DNA of 64,000 bases, taken from the NCBI RefSeq assembly GCF_003201595.1, contig NZ_QJJS01000006.1:124001-188000 (forward strand), written 5' to 3'. Both the position numbers and the translations under genes were made by a program. Shown piece by piece: positions 49,403 through 58,816 of the stretch. The stretch's first letter is position 1. Each line of letters starts with the position of its first letter. The notes beneath the pieces are model-generated. The model was not told the origin of the DNA and searched no databases. It worked only from the letters and a program-made list of their open reading frames with translations. Source of the DNA: Sphaerotilus hippei. Its GTDB lineage: Bacteria; Pseudomonadota; Gammaproteobacteria; Burkholderiales; Burkholderiaceae_C.

Positions 49403-50203
49403 TCAGCGGCGGCGCAGGTACTGGAACGGCGGCGCGCCGGTGAGGCGGCGCAGCAGCAGCAGCGGCAGGCGCAGCACGAACTCCAGCATCAGCCGGGTGT
49501 GCATCCACGTCAGCAGCAGGTTGTCGCGGCCGTACTGGAAATGCGAGACCCCGCCTTCTTCCGGTCGCAGGTACTTCACCGGCGCGGGCAGGTTCAGCGG
49601 GGCCACGCCACGCCAGGCCAGGCGCACGACGGCTTCGGTGTCGAAGTCGAAGCGGCGCATCCAGGGCTGGCCCTTCATCACCGCGACCAGCGCGTCGATC
49701 GGATAGACCCGGAAGCCGTAGAGCGAGTCGTGGATGCCCGCGCCCAGCGTCTCGAGGTTGGTCCAGCCGTTGGAGATGCGCCGCCCGCGCACCCGCAGCA
49801 GCGGGGCCGAGGCGTCGAACACCGGCTCGCCCAGCACCATCGCCCCGGGGTGGTCCAGCGAGGTCCGCATGAACTGCGGGATCAGGTCGACCGGGTGCTG
49901 GCCGTCGGAGTCCAGGGTCAGCGCGTGCGTGCCCCCTTCCAGGCGCACGGCCTCCAGGCCGGTCAGCACGGCCGAACCCTTGCCGCGGTTCTCCGGCAGC
50001 ACCAGCACCCGCAGCAGCGGATCGTCGGCAGCCATGGCCTGCAGGCCCTCGTCGGTGCCGTCGGTCGAGCCGTCGACGATCACCCAGACCGGCGCCCACT
50101 GCGCCCGCGCGGCGCGCACGGTCTCGTAGACCTTCGGGCCGGTGTTGTAGCTCGGGATGATGACCGCGTGGGTCGGGTGGGCGGTGGTGGGGCGGGCGGT
50201 CAC
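49403..50203 (-). CDS. Family 2 glycosyltransferase
   Basis: This 266-residue GT-A enzyme has the family 2 layout: HAVIIPSYNTGPKVYETV at the start, VWVIVDGSTDGTDEG (39-53), ENRGKGSAVLTGLEA (71-85), and the metal-binding DSDGQHP (98-104). A later segment RRFDFDTEAVVRLAW is common in dolichol-phosphate-mannose-synthase-like enzymes. It has no strong membrane helix except a weak C-terminal one. It would add a sugar to the pigment or to its anchor. The GTG start overlaps the PlsC-like stop (GTGA). Confidence 0.88.
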   Translation of the reverse strand: MTARPTTAHPTHAVIIPSYNTGPKVYETVRAARAQWAPVWVIVDGSTDGTDEGLQAMAADDPLLRVLVLPENRGKGSAVLTGLEAVRLEGGTHALTLDSDGQHPVDLIPQFMRTSLDHPGAMVLGEPVFDASAPLLRVRGRRISNGWTNLETLGAGIHDSLYGFRVYPIDALVAVMKGQPWMRRFDFDTEAVVRLAWRGVAPLNLPAPVKYLRPEEGGVSHFQYGRDNLLLTWMHTRLMLEFVLRLPLLLLRRLTGAPPFQYLRRR

Positions 50204-50970
50204 GGCGTGGGCTCCGGGTCGGGGGACGCGGGCCGGGCGGGCGACCCCAGTTCGTCGCGGAAATAGGCTTCCAGCTCGGCCAGCGCGGCCGCATGGTCGG
50301 TGCGTGGCGCAAAACGCCGGCCGGGCCGCAGGTGGAAGACGATGGGGATGGGAGGCAGGCGCCACAGCGGCCAGCCCTTGCCGAGGTAGGGCGAGTCGGT
50401 CTCGATCAGCACCGTCTGGATCGGCACCTGCGCCTTGTCGGCGATGCTGGTGATGCCCGGCAGGAAGGGGTTGAGGCGCCCGCCGACGCTGCGGGTGCCC
50501 TCGGGAAACAGCACCAGCTGGCCGCCTTCGCTCAGGCTGCGCACCGAGGCCCGGATCATCGTGCGGGGCGAGTCGTTGCAGATGTAGCGCGCCAGCCGGG
50601 CGCCGGCGCCCAGGAAGACGTTGCGCATCAGCGAGGCCTTCATGATGCACACGCTGCGGGGCAGCCGCGCGACGATGGCCAGCGCGTCGAGCATGCTGGG
50701 GTGGTTGGCCGCGATGATCAGCCCGCCGGGTTCATCCCGCAGCACGTCGAGCGCGTCCGCCTCGATGCGCATCAGGCCGCTGGCGCGGGCCGTGGCCCAG
50801 TAGAGCCGGTAGCCGTAGGCGATGCCGGCCCGGCCGATCCGGCCGGCGCGCCGCTCCGGCAGCAGCGGCTGCAGCACGAAGGCGACCAGGTTCCACGCCA
50901 GCGACAGCACGCCCAGCCACAGCAGCATGAAGGCGAGCCAGGGCCACAGCAGGACACGCAGCCGCCTCAT
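50200..50970 (-). CDS. PlsC-like 1-acylglycerol-phosphate acyltransferase
   Basis: This 256-residue acyltransferase has an N-terminal membrane helix (about residues 8-30), the HX4D motif NHPSMLD (H90, D95) and FPEGTRS (155-161), with a later PIPIVFH. It would transfer an acyl group, perhaps the polyene acid itself, to a glycerol- or sugar-based lipid. It is one of two acyltransferases in the island, along with the LpxL-like one at 37008. It is coupled by overlaps to the MipA/OmpV gene upstream and the glycosyltransferase gene downstream. Confidence 0.88.
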   Translation of the reverse strand: MRRLRVLLWPWLAFMLLWLGVLSLAWNLVAFVLQPLLPERRAGRIGRAGIAYGYRLYWATARASGLMRIEADALDVLRDEPGGLIIAANHPSMLDALAIVARLPRSVCIMKASLMRNVFLGAGARLARYICNDSPRTMIRASVRSLSEGGQLVLFPEGTRSVGGRLNPFLPGITSIADKAQVPIQTVLIETDSPYLGKGWPLWRLPPIPIVFHLRPGRRFAPRTDHAAALAELEAYFRDELGSPARPASPDPEPTP

Positions 50971-51974
50971 CGTTCGTCGACCAGCACCTGGTCCTGCGAC
51001 GACGCGAGCACCCACGCCAGGCCGATGCCGGCCGACCAGTTGCGGGTGCGCTGCACCAGCGGGCTGTCGGCGAACACCGCGCCCTGCAGCTGGTCGTGGC
51101 GCACGTAGGTGCCGACCCAGAACCGGTCGAAGCGCCGCGACGCCGAGGCGATCGCGTGCCAGCCGGCATAACCCGAGCGGGCCTCGTAGGCGGGCCGCCC
51201 GGCGGTCGCCTCGCTGGCGCGCACGCCGTAGTAGTGCTCGTGGTAGCGCCGCGAGCCGAACACCGGCCCGGCCAGCAGGCCGACGTTCCAGCCGGCGAGC
51301 TGGTGCAGGTCGAGGTTGAGCTTGGGGGTCGAGATCAGTCCGATCGAGCGCAGCGGCGACTGCAGCGCGATCGCCGCACGCACCGGCAGGCGCAGCTCGA
51401 GCGTGTTGCGGTTGTCCGCCGAGCGCCACAGCATCAGGTTGACGTTGGGGCCGACCTCGAAGGTCGACGGCAGGTCGGCCATGCCCTCGCGCACGCCGCC
51501 GGCCTGGTTGCGCACCGGCACCGAGCCGCTCAGGCTGAGGTCGATCTCCAGGCGCTGGTTCTCGACCAGCACCGCCCGCGCGCCGCCCCGGTCGGCCCGC
51601 AGGAAACGGCCGCGGTAGACCACGTAGGGCAGCGGCACCACGTAGGTCTGGCTGTGGGCCGCGCCGCGGTAGTCGGGCCAGTTCAGTGCCCCCAGGCCCA
51701 GGCCGATCTCCCACAGCGGGCGCGCGACCCGGCGGTCGACCTTCAGCGGGGCGGGCGCGGCCGCGGGCATGGCCGGCGGGGTGTCGGCCCCCGTCGTGCC
51801 GGGGTCGGCCTGCGCCACGGCGGCAACGGGCGCCCCGGGGGTCACGGGCGTCACGGTGTCGACCTGGGCCGCGCAGGGCAGGGCGGCGAGGGCGAGCAGC
51901 CAGCAGGCGGCACCTCCGGCGAGGGCTCCCGGGGCCGGACTCGAGGGCAGCGGCAGGCGCGGGATGGGCTTCAT
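50967..51974 (-). CDS. MipA/OmpV family outer membrane protein
   Basis: This 335-residue protein has a signal peptide (WLLALAALPCAAQ near residues 25-38), a Pro/Ala-rich linker, and a beta-barrel region starting with PLWEIGLGLGALNWPDYRGAAHSQTYVVPLPY in two blocks, the typical start of MipA/OmpV proteins. The barrel ends with WSAGIGLAWVLASS. MipA interacts with murein-synthesising enzymes in E. coli; OmpV-like relatives are outer-membrane barrels. Here it may help the pigment or its lipid reach the outer leaflet. Overlapping start and stop codons tie it to the chorismatase and acyltransferase genes. Confidence 0.87.
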   Translation of the reverse strand: MKPIPRLPLPSSPAPGALAGGAACWLLALAALPCAAQVDTVTPVTPGAPVAAVAQADPGTTGADTPPAMPAAAPAPLKVDRRVARPLWEIGLGLGALNWPDYRGAAHSQTYVVPLPYVVYRGRFLRADRGGARAVLVENQRLEIDLSLSGSVPVRNQAGGVREGMADLPSTFEVGPNVNLMLWRSADNRNTLELRLPVRAAIALQSPLRSIGLISTPKLNLDLHQLAGWNVGLLAGPVFGSRRYHEHYYGVRASEATAGRPAYEARSGYAGWHAIASASRRFDRFWVGTYVRHDQLQGAVFADSPLVQRTRNWSAGIGLAWVLASSQDQVLVDER

Positions 51975-53065
51975 GCGGGCGTGGGGATGGACATCGGGGA
52001 ACAGGCCTGCAGGCTGTGCGCCTCGATCTCGACCAGCAGATCGGCGCGGCACACGTCGGCCAGCAGGAAGAGGGCCCCGCGCAGCGCGGGGCTGTCGGCG
52101 CCGAGGCGATCGGCCAGCACCCGCTGCACCACGGGCAGGTCGCGGGCGTGGCGCAGGTAGACCGTCAGCACCAGCGTGTCCAGGCCGTGCCGGGCCCGGG
52201 CGGCCGGCGCGGCGGCGCCGAGCACCGCCTCCAGGTTGTCCAGGGTCTCGCCGGTCTGGCGTTCGACGTCCCCGGCGTGCCGCGTCAGGTGGCCGACGAT
52301 GCTGGCGGTGCCGGAGATGACCAGCAGCTCGCGCCCGCCACCGGCGTCGGCCAGGGCGGCCCGCGAGAAGGTCGGCGCGCGCGGGCCGTAGTCGCCGGGG
52401 TAGTGGTAGGCGCTGGTCTGGCGCGGGTTCTCGACCACGCGGCTGGCCACCGGTCCGGCCAGCAGCCAGACCGTCAGCGGCCCGCGGTGCGTGCCCAGCG
52501 CGCAGGCCGCCGGGGCGCCGGCGAACGCGCTCTGGCCGGCGTCCAGGAACGCATCCTGGCGGCCGATGTTGAACAGCCGGTAGCGCTCCAGCCCGTGCAG
52601 CGGGTCCGTGCCGTTGATGTCGGCCAGGTAGTTCCAGACCTTCACGACGTGCAGCGCCCGGCCGAGCCGGTCGGCCTGCTGCCGCAGCAGCGTGAACAGG
52701 TCGCCGTAGAGCCGCCGGGCGGCCTCCTGCAGGCCGCCGTCGACCTGGCGCTCGTCGATCACCGCGCGCACCCACAGCCAGCAGCCGTCGCTGCGCCACG
52801 AGGTGCAGCCGTGGCGGCCGGCCTGCAACGCCGCGGCCGTGTCGCTGCACCAGCGTTCGGTCACTTCAGCGGCGGGCTGCAGCAGCGCGGGCTGCGCCAC
52901 CGTGCCGGGTTCGGTCGGGCCGAACACCCGCAGGTCGAGCGCAGTGTGCGCGCCGGTGGTGTCCGCCGGGGCCTGCCGGTGGTGCTGCAGCGGGGTCAGG
53001 ATCGGCCCGCGGGCGGGCGCTGCGGGTGCGGCGCCCGAAGGGTCGGGGCAAGGGCGAAGGCTCAC
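51971..53065 (-). CDS. Chorismatase (XanB2/Hyg5/FkbO family)
   Basis: This 364-residue enzyme matches the chorismatase family, often mislabelled as pteridine-dependent dioxygenase. Seen in it are VVKVWNYLADINGTDPLHGLERYRLFNIGRQ split over about residues 140-175, LLVISGTASIVGHLTRHAGD near 265 and the C-terminal VCRADLLVEIE. Enzymes of this family cleave chorismate to pyruvate and a ring acid. XanB2 of Xanthomonas gives 3- and 4-hydroxybenzoate for xanthomonadin. As I recall, a Cys seven residues before the catalytic Glu marks the hydroxybenzoate-forming type, and here C339 precedes E346 by seven. The GTG start overlaps the halogenase stop. Confidence 0.87.
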   Translation of the reverse strand: MSLRPCPDPSGAAPAAPARGPILTPLQHHRQAPADTTGAHTALDLRVFGPTEPGTVAQPALLQPAAEVTERWCSDTAAALQAGRHGCTSWRSDGCWLWVRAVIDERQVDGGLQEAARRLYGDLFTLLRQQADRLGRALHVVKVWNYLADINGTDPLHGLERYRLFNIGRQDAFLDAGQSAFAGAPAACALGTHRGPLTVWLLAGPVASRVVENPRQTSAYHYPGDYGPRAPTFSRAALADAGGGRELLVISGTASIVGHLTRHAGDVERQTGETLDNLEAVLGAAAPAARARHGLDTLVLTVYLRHARDLPVVQRVLADRLGADSPALRGALFLLADVCRADLLVEIEAHSLQACSPMSIPTPA

Positions 53066-54405
53066 GCGGCAGGCGCTCCCACGTCACGGATGTTGAGGCG
53101 GCGCTGCTTCCAGGCCCGCCAGGTGCGGCCCGGGTGGCGCAGCGACACCAGGTAGTAGATCGTCTTGAAGGCCCGCAGCGACCACCCGATCGGGCTGTGG
53201 CCGTAGATGTCGCCGGCCAGCACCGACAGCAGCGCCTCCTTGACCCGCAGCGGGTTGCGCGGGTACATGAAGAACTCGCGCATCGTCGGGTTGGTGACCC
53301 GGAAGATGAACCACGAGAACTCGCGCGGCCCGTGGCGCATCATCTTCTCGTAGCCGCGCCGCGCGGCCGCGGCCCGCCGTGGCTGGTCCAGCGTCGCGTC
53401 GATCACGTCGACGCCGGCGAACGCGCTCTTCATCGCCAGGTAGACGCCCGAGGAGAACACCGGATCGATGAACGCGAACGCGTCGCCCAGCATCAGGTAG
53501 CGCTCGCCGGCGCAGTGCTCGCTGACGTAGGCGTAGTTGCCGGTGGCGTGCACCTGGTCGTCCACCAGGGTCGCGTCCTTCAGGCGATCGGCCAGCTCGG
53601 GCGACATCGCGATGGTGTCGTGGAAGAACTCGACCAGCGGCTTGCGGCGCGACTTCAGGTAGTGGGGCCAGCACACCGCGCCCACGCTGGTGCTGCCGTC
53701 GGCCAGCGGGATGAACCAGAACCAGCCGTGCGGGAACCAGAGGATGGTGATGTTGCCTTCCTGGCGCCCATCGAGGCGGCGCGCGCCGGTGAAGTGGCCG
53801 AACAGCGCCGAGCTGTTGTGGCGCGGGTGCTTGTGCTTGATGCGCAACTGGTTGGCCAGCAGCGTGTCGCGCCCGCTGGCGTCGACCACGAAGCGGGTGC
53901 GCCACTGCTGGCGGCTGCCGTCGTCGAGCTCGACGCTGACGTCGGCGCCGTCGGCGTCGAACTTCACCTCGCGGGCGCGGTGGCCCTCGAGCGTGCGCGC
54001 GCCCTCGCGCCCGGCGTGGCGGAACAGCAGCTCGTCCATGTCGGCGCGGCGCACCTGCCAGGCATAGGGCTGGCTCTTGTCCCAGGCGTCGCCGAACTCG
54101 AGCAGGCTGCGGTGCTCGTGGTGGGGCGAGACGAACTCGACGCCCCACTTGGGCATGCCGATGCGCTCCAGGTCCTCGCGCAGGCCCAGCTCGTCGAACA
54201 GCGGCACGTTGGCCGGCAGCAGCGACTCGCCGATGTGGAAGCGCGGGTGGTGTTCCCGCTCCAGCACCACCACGTCACGGCCCCGGCGCGCGAGCAGCGT
54301 CGCCAGCGTCGAGCCCGCGGGGCCGCCCCCGATGATCAGGACGTCGCAGTGGTGGCCGCGGGGGGCCGGCGCGGGATCGTGGGGCGCCGAGTTGGGGACG
54401 GACAT
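53062..54405 (-). CDS. Flavin-dependent halogenase
   Basis: This 447-residue FAD enzyme has the dinucleotide-binding motif GGGPAG (26-31), the halogenase signature WFWFIP (228-233, the WxWxIP motif) and FIDPVFSSG (312-320). A lysine at 86 in GMPKWGVEF fits the catalytic lysine that holds hypohalous acid. It should chlorinate or brominate an activated aromatic ring, using reduced FAD supplied by a separate reductase. It resembles the halogenases acting on carrier-bound or free phenolic substrates more than the tryptophan enzymes. An AGGAG ribosome site precedes the ATG. It is first in the minus-strand operon and is coupled to the chorismatase. Confidence 0.88.
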   Translation of the reverse strand: MSVPNSAPHDPAPAPRGHHCDVLIIGGGPAGSTLATLLARRGRDVVVLEREHHPRFHIGESLLPANVPLFDELGLREDLERIGMPKWGVEFVSPHHEHRSLLEFGDAWDKSQPYAWQVRRADMDELLFRHAGREGARTLEGHRAREVKFDADGADVSVELDDGSRQQWRTRFVVDASGRDTLLANQLRIKHKHPRHNSSALFGHFTGARRLDGRQEGNITILWFPHGWFWFIPLADGSTSVGAVCWPHYLKSRRKPLVEFFHDTIAMSPELADRLKDATLVDDQVHATGNYAYVSEHCAGERYLMLGDAFAFIDPVFSSGVYLAMKSAFAGVDVIDATLDQPRRAAAARRGYEKMMRHGPREFSWFIFRVTNPTMREFFMYPRNPLRVKEALLSVLAGDIYGHSPIGWSLRAFKTIYYLVSLRHPGRTWRAWKQRRLNIRDVGAPAA

Positions 54406-54424
54406 GTGAAACAGGCTCCTGAAC

Positions 54425-54446
54425 GTGTCAGGATGTCGGCTGACAC
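54425..54446. promoter_or_regulatory. Operator-like inverted repeat upstream of the halogenase operon
   Basis: GTGTCAG and CTGACAC form a perfect 7-bp inverted repeat with an 8-base spacer, 20 bases upstream of the halogenase start. Its size and place fit a dimeric regulator site. No regulator gene is found in the island. Confidence 0.5.
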
Positions 54447-54581
54447 CGCGCACGTGACTGAACAACGGGGCCGGGTCCGGGCGCTTGCCCGGCTCCGGTG
54501 AAACCCTTGTGGTGCGCGCGGATTCTAGAGCAGCACCAGAACCGTGAACCGACCCGACCGGGCGAGCAGGAGACCCATCAG

Positions 54582-55325
54582 ATGAAGCTGGCGTTGATCA
54601 CCGACATCCATGCCAACCGCGAGGCCTTCGAGGCCTGCCTCGAACAGGCGCACCTCCATGGTGCCGACCGCCTGGCCCTGCTGGGCGACTTCGTCGGCTA
54701 CGGGGCCGACCCGGGCTGGGTGGTCGAGCGGGTGCAGGACCTGGTCGCCCAGGGCGCGATCGCCGTGCGCGGCAACCACGACGAGGCGGTGGTGAAGATG
54801 GCCACGTCCAACCTCGTCGAGGACGCGCGCCGCGCCGTGCAGTGGACCCGCGACGCGCTGGCGCCCGGGCACCTCGCCTTCCTGGGCTCGCTGCCCTACC
54901 GCAACGAGCTCGGCAGCAGCCTGTTCGTGCATGCCAACGCGTGGGCGCCCGAAGGCTGGGAATACATCCTCAGCCGCAGCGAGGCGGTGCGCAGCATGAT
55001 GGCCACCGACTGCCGCCACACCTTCGCCGGCCATGTGCACCAGCCCGCGCTCTACCACCTGTCGAGCACCGGCAAGATCGCCGACTTCACGCCCGTGCCG
55101 GGCGTGGCGGTGCCGGTGCCGGCGCACCGCCAGTGGCTGGCGCTGCCAGGCTCCTGCGGCCAGCCGCGCGACGGCAACCCGGCGGCCTGCTGGGCGATGT
55201 TCGACGACTCGCGCCACACGCTGACCTTCCACCGCGTGCCCTACCACCACGAAGCCACGGCGGCCAAGATCATGGCCGCCGGCCTGCCTCGCCAGCTCGC
55301 GGAGCGTCTGCATGAAGGCACCTGA
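54582..55325 (+). CDS. Metallophosphoesterase
   Basis: This 247-residue calcineurin-like phosphoesterase has all the metal-binding blocks: TDIHANREAF (D8, H10), GDFVGYGADP (35-44), RGNHDEAV (63-70) and FAGHVHQP near 148. Members hydrolyse phosphodiesters, dinucleotides or phosphoproteins. The next gene, a protein kinase, starts 14 bases before its stop, so this may be the phosphatase matched to that kinase. The ATG at 54582 gives the family N-terminus MKLALITDIH. It is divergent from the halogenase gene. Confidence 0.9.
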   Translation: MKLALITDIHANREAFEACLEQAHLHGADRLALLGDFVGYGADPGWVVERVQDLVAQGAIAVRGNHDEAVVKMATSNLVEDARRAVQWTRDALAPGHLAFLGSLPYRNELGSSLFVHANAWAPEGWEYILSRSEAVRSMMATDCRHTFAGHVHQPALYHLSSTGKIADFTPVPGVAVPVPAHRQWLALPGSCGQPRDGNPAACWAMFDDSRHTLTFHRVPYHHEATAAKIMAAGLPRQLAERLHEGT

Positions 55326-56817
55326 GGACAACCTGATCGAGCAGGCCCTGGCGCGCGCCGGTGCCGATCCGGCCAGCCTGCCCGCGGTGTCGCCGTTCGG
55401 GCCGCTGTCGGCGGGCATGGTGATCGACGGCTTCCGGCTCGAGGAGCGGCTGCACCAGGGCGGCATGGCCTTCCTGTGGCGGGTCACGCACGCCGATCAC
55501 CAGATCCCGATGCTGATGAAGGTGCCGCGCATCCGCGGCGGCGAGGACCCGGCGGCCATCGTCGGCTTCGAGGTCGAGCAGATGATCCTGCCGCTGCTCA
55601 AGGGCGTGCACGTGCCGCGCTTCATCGCGCGCGGCGACTTCACCACCCGGCCCTACATCGTGATGGAGCACATCCCGGGCGATTCGCTGCGCCCGCGGCT
55701 GGAGGCCGCGCCGCTGCCCATCGCCGAGGTCGCCGAGATCGGTGCGGCCGTGGCCACCGCGCTGCACGACCTGCACCGCCAGCACGTCATCCACCTCGAC
55801 ATCAAGCCCAGCAACATCCTGTTCCGCCCGAGCGGCGAGGCGGTGCTGGTCGACTACGGCCTGTCGCGCCACGACCACCTGCCCGACCTGCTCGACGAGG
55901 AGTTCAACCTGCCGATGGGCACCGGCCCCTACATGTCGCCCGAGCAGGTGCAGTTCGTGCGCAGCGAGCCGCGCAGCGACCTGTTCGCGCTGGGCGTGAT
56001 GCTCTACCACCTGACCACCGGCGAACGCCCCTTCGGCGCGCCCACCAGCGTGCGCGGCCTGCGCGAGCGGCTCTTCCGCGACCCCCGGCCGCCCCGTTCA
56101 TGGCGGCCCGACTGCCCGCCGTGGCTGCAGGAGCTGATCCTGCGCTGCCTGGAGGTCGACGCGGCCAGGCGCCCGCCCAGCGCGGCCCACCTGGCCCAGG
56201 ACCTGCTCAATCCCGAAGGCGTGCCGCTGACCGCGCGGGCCTCGCGCCTGGAAGGCTCCAGCCGGGTGCGCACCTTCCAGCGCTGGTTCCGCTCGCTGGG
56301 CAGCGAGCCCGCCGAGCGCGGCAGCGCCAGCGAGCAGCTCAAGCGCGCGCCGATCATCATCGCGGCGGTGGCCGTCGAGGGCACGCCCACCGAGATGCTC
56401 GACCTGCTGCGCGAGACCGTGCGCCGGGCCGTCATCACCGAGCCCGGCGCCCGCCTGGCCTGCGTCGGCGTGATGAAGACCAACCTGATCGGCATGGACG
56501 AGCTGACCGACAGCGAAGGCCGCAGCCACCACGTCAAGCAGCTGATCGGCCTGAAGCACTGGGCCCGTCCGCTGTCCCAGGGGCTGCAGCTGGGCGACAG
56601 CCGGCTGACCTTCCACGTGCTCGAGGCGCCCGACATCGCCAACGCGATCGTCGAGTTCGCGACCAAGAACCAGGCCGACCACATCATCATGGGCGCGCGC
56701 AGCAAGTCCGCGCTGCGGCGCTACCTGGGCACGGTCTCGTCGGTGGTGCTGGCCCAGGCCGACTGCACCGTCACGGTCGTGCGGGTGCCGGGCGGAGACC
56801 GCGCCGACGAGGAGTAG
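55312..56817 (+). CDS. Ser/Thr protein kinase fused to a universal stress protein domain
   Basis: This 501-residue protein has a Hanks-type kinase domain (about residues 36-290) and a C-terminal UspA-like domain (about 345-497). Kinase features are the glycine loop LHQGGMAF, ATP-lysine K70, HLDIKPSN (161-168, catalytic D163), DYG (181-183) in place of DFG, and YMSPEQ. The Usp part has IIIAAVAVEGT and DHIIMGARSKSALRRYLGTV, with the usual second glycine of the nucleotide loop replaced. It has no membrane helix, so it is cytoplasmic. Overlap with the phosphoesterase gene suggests a kinase-phosphatase pair responding to nucleotide state. Its targets are unknown. Confidence 0.9.
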   Translation: MKAPEDNLIEQALARAGADPASLPAVSPFGPLSAGMVIDGFRLEERLHQGGMAFLWRVTHADHQIPMLMKVPRIRGGEDPAAIVGFEVEQMILPLLKGVHVPRFIARGDFTTRPYIVMEHIPGDSLRPRLEAAPLPIAEVAEIGAAVATALHDLHRQHVIHLDIKPSNILFRPSGEAVLVDYGLSRHDHLPDLLDEEFNLPMGTGPYMSPEQVQFVRSEPRSDLFALGVMLYHLTTGERPFGAPTSVRGLRERLFRDPRPPRSWRPDCPPWLQELILRCLEVDAARRPPSAAHLAQDLLNPEGVPLTARASRLEGSSRVRTFQRWFRSLGSEPAERGSASEQLKRAPIIIAAVAVEGTPTEMLDLLRETVRRAVITEPGARLACVGVMKTNLIGMDELTDSEGRSHHVKQLIGLKHWARPLSQGLQLGDSRLTFHVLEAPDIANAIVEFATKNQADHIIMGARSKSALRRYLGTVSSVVLAQADCTVTVVRVPGGDRADEE

Positions 56818-56875
56818 GCCGGCCTCTCCAGGGCCGCCGTGACGCTCGTGTGACCGGGGTGGTCCCGCAGCGGCC

Positions 56876-56881
56876 TAAAAT
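56876..56881 (+). promoter_or_regulatory. Possible -10 box of argG
   Basis: TAAAAT lies 36 bases before the argG ATG in the 100-base gap after the kinase gene. The -35 is weak. Confidence 0.45.
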
Positions 56882-56917
56882 GGCGGATTGCCCTTCTACT
56901 CAGCAGATCGACCGACC

Positions 56918-58423
<1,506 letters not shown>

Positions 58424-58439
58424 ACGGAGCACACGCACC

Positions 58440-58763
58440 ATGAGCATCACCGACAGCCTGAACCCGGTCAGCGTGCTGTCCAAGGCCAACGTCTATTTCG
58501 ATGGCCGCTGCGTCTCGCACAACGTCACCTTCGCCGACGGCATCAGGAAGAGCGTGGGCGTGATCCTGCCCTCGACGCTGGTGTTCAACACCGGCGCGCC
58601 CGAGATCATGGAGACCGTCGCCGGTGCCTGCAGCGTCAAGCTGGCGGGCTCCAGCGAGTGGAAGACCTACGGTCCCGGCGAACGCTTCGAGGTGCCGGGC
58701 CAGACCAGCTTCGAGATCAAGGTCGAGGGCGAGCCCTACCACTACATCTGCCACTTCGGCTGA
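58440..58763 (+). CDS. ppnP: Pyrimidine/purine nucleoside phosphorylase
   Basis: This 107-residue cupin-fold protein matches PpnP (former DUF1255), which splits several nucleosides with phosphate. Family blocks include NVYFDGRCVSHNVTFADGIRKSVGVILPS in two parts, FNTGAPEIMETVAGAC, and GERFEVPGQTSFEIKVEGEPYHYICHF near the C-terminus. It starts 16 bases after argG and is followed by two strong hairpins, so argG and ppnP form one unit. Confidence 0.95.
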   Translation: MSITDSLNPVSVLSKANVYFDGRCVSHNVTFADGIRKSVGVILPSTLVFNTGAPEIMETVAGACSVKLAGSSEWKTYGPGERFEVPGQTSFEIKVEGEPYHYICHFG

Positions 58764-58766
58764 TCC

Positions 58767-58809
58767 GCTTCACGGCTGCCCGGATCGACGATCCGGGCAG
58801 CCGTGAAGC
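58767..58809. repeat. Perfect 20-bp inverted repeat with GAC loop after ppnP
   Basis: The arms run 58767-58786 and 58790-58809 and are exact complements. This is an unusually long perfect stem, three bases after the ppnP stop. It probably ends argG-ppnP transcription, but no T-run follows directly. Confidence 0.75.
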
Positions 58810-58816
58810 CCCCGCA

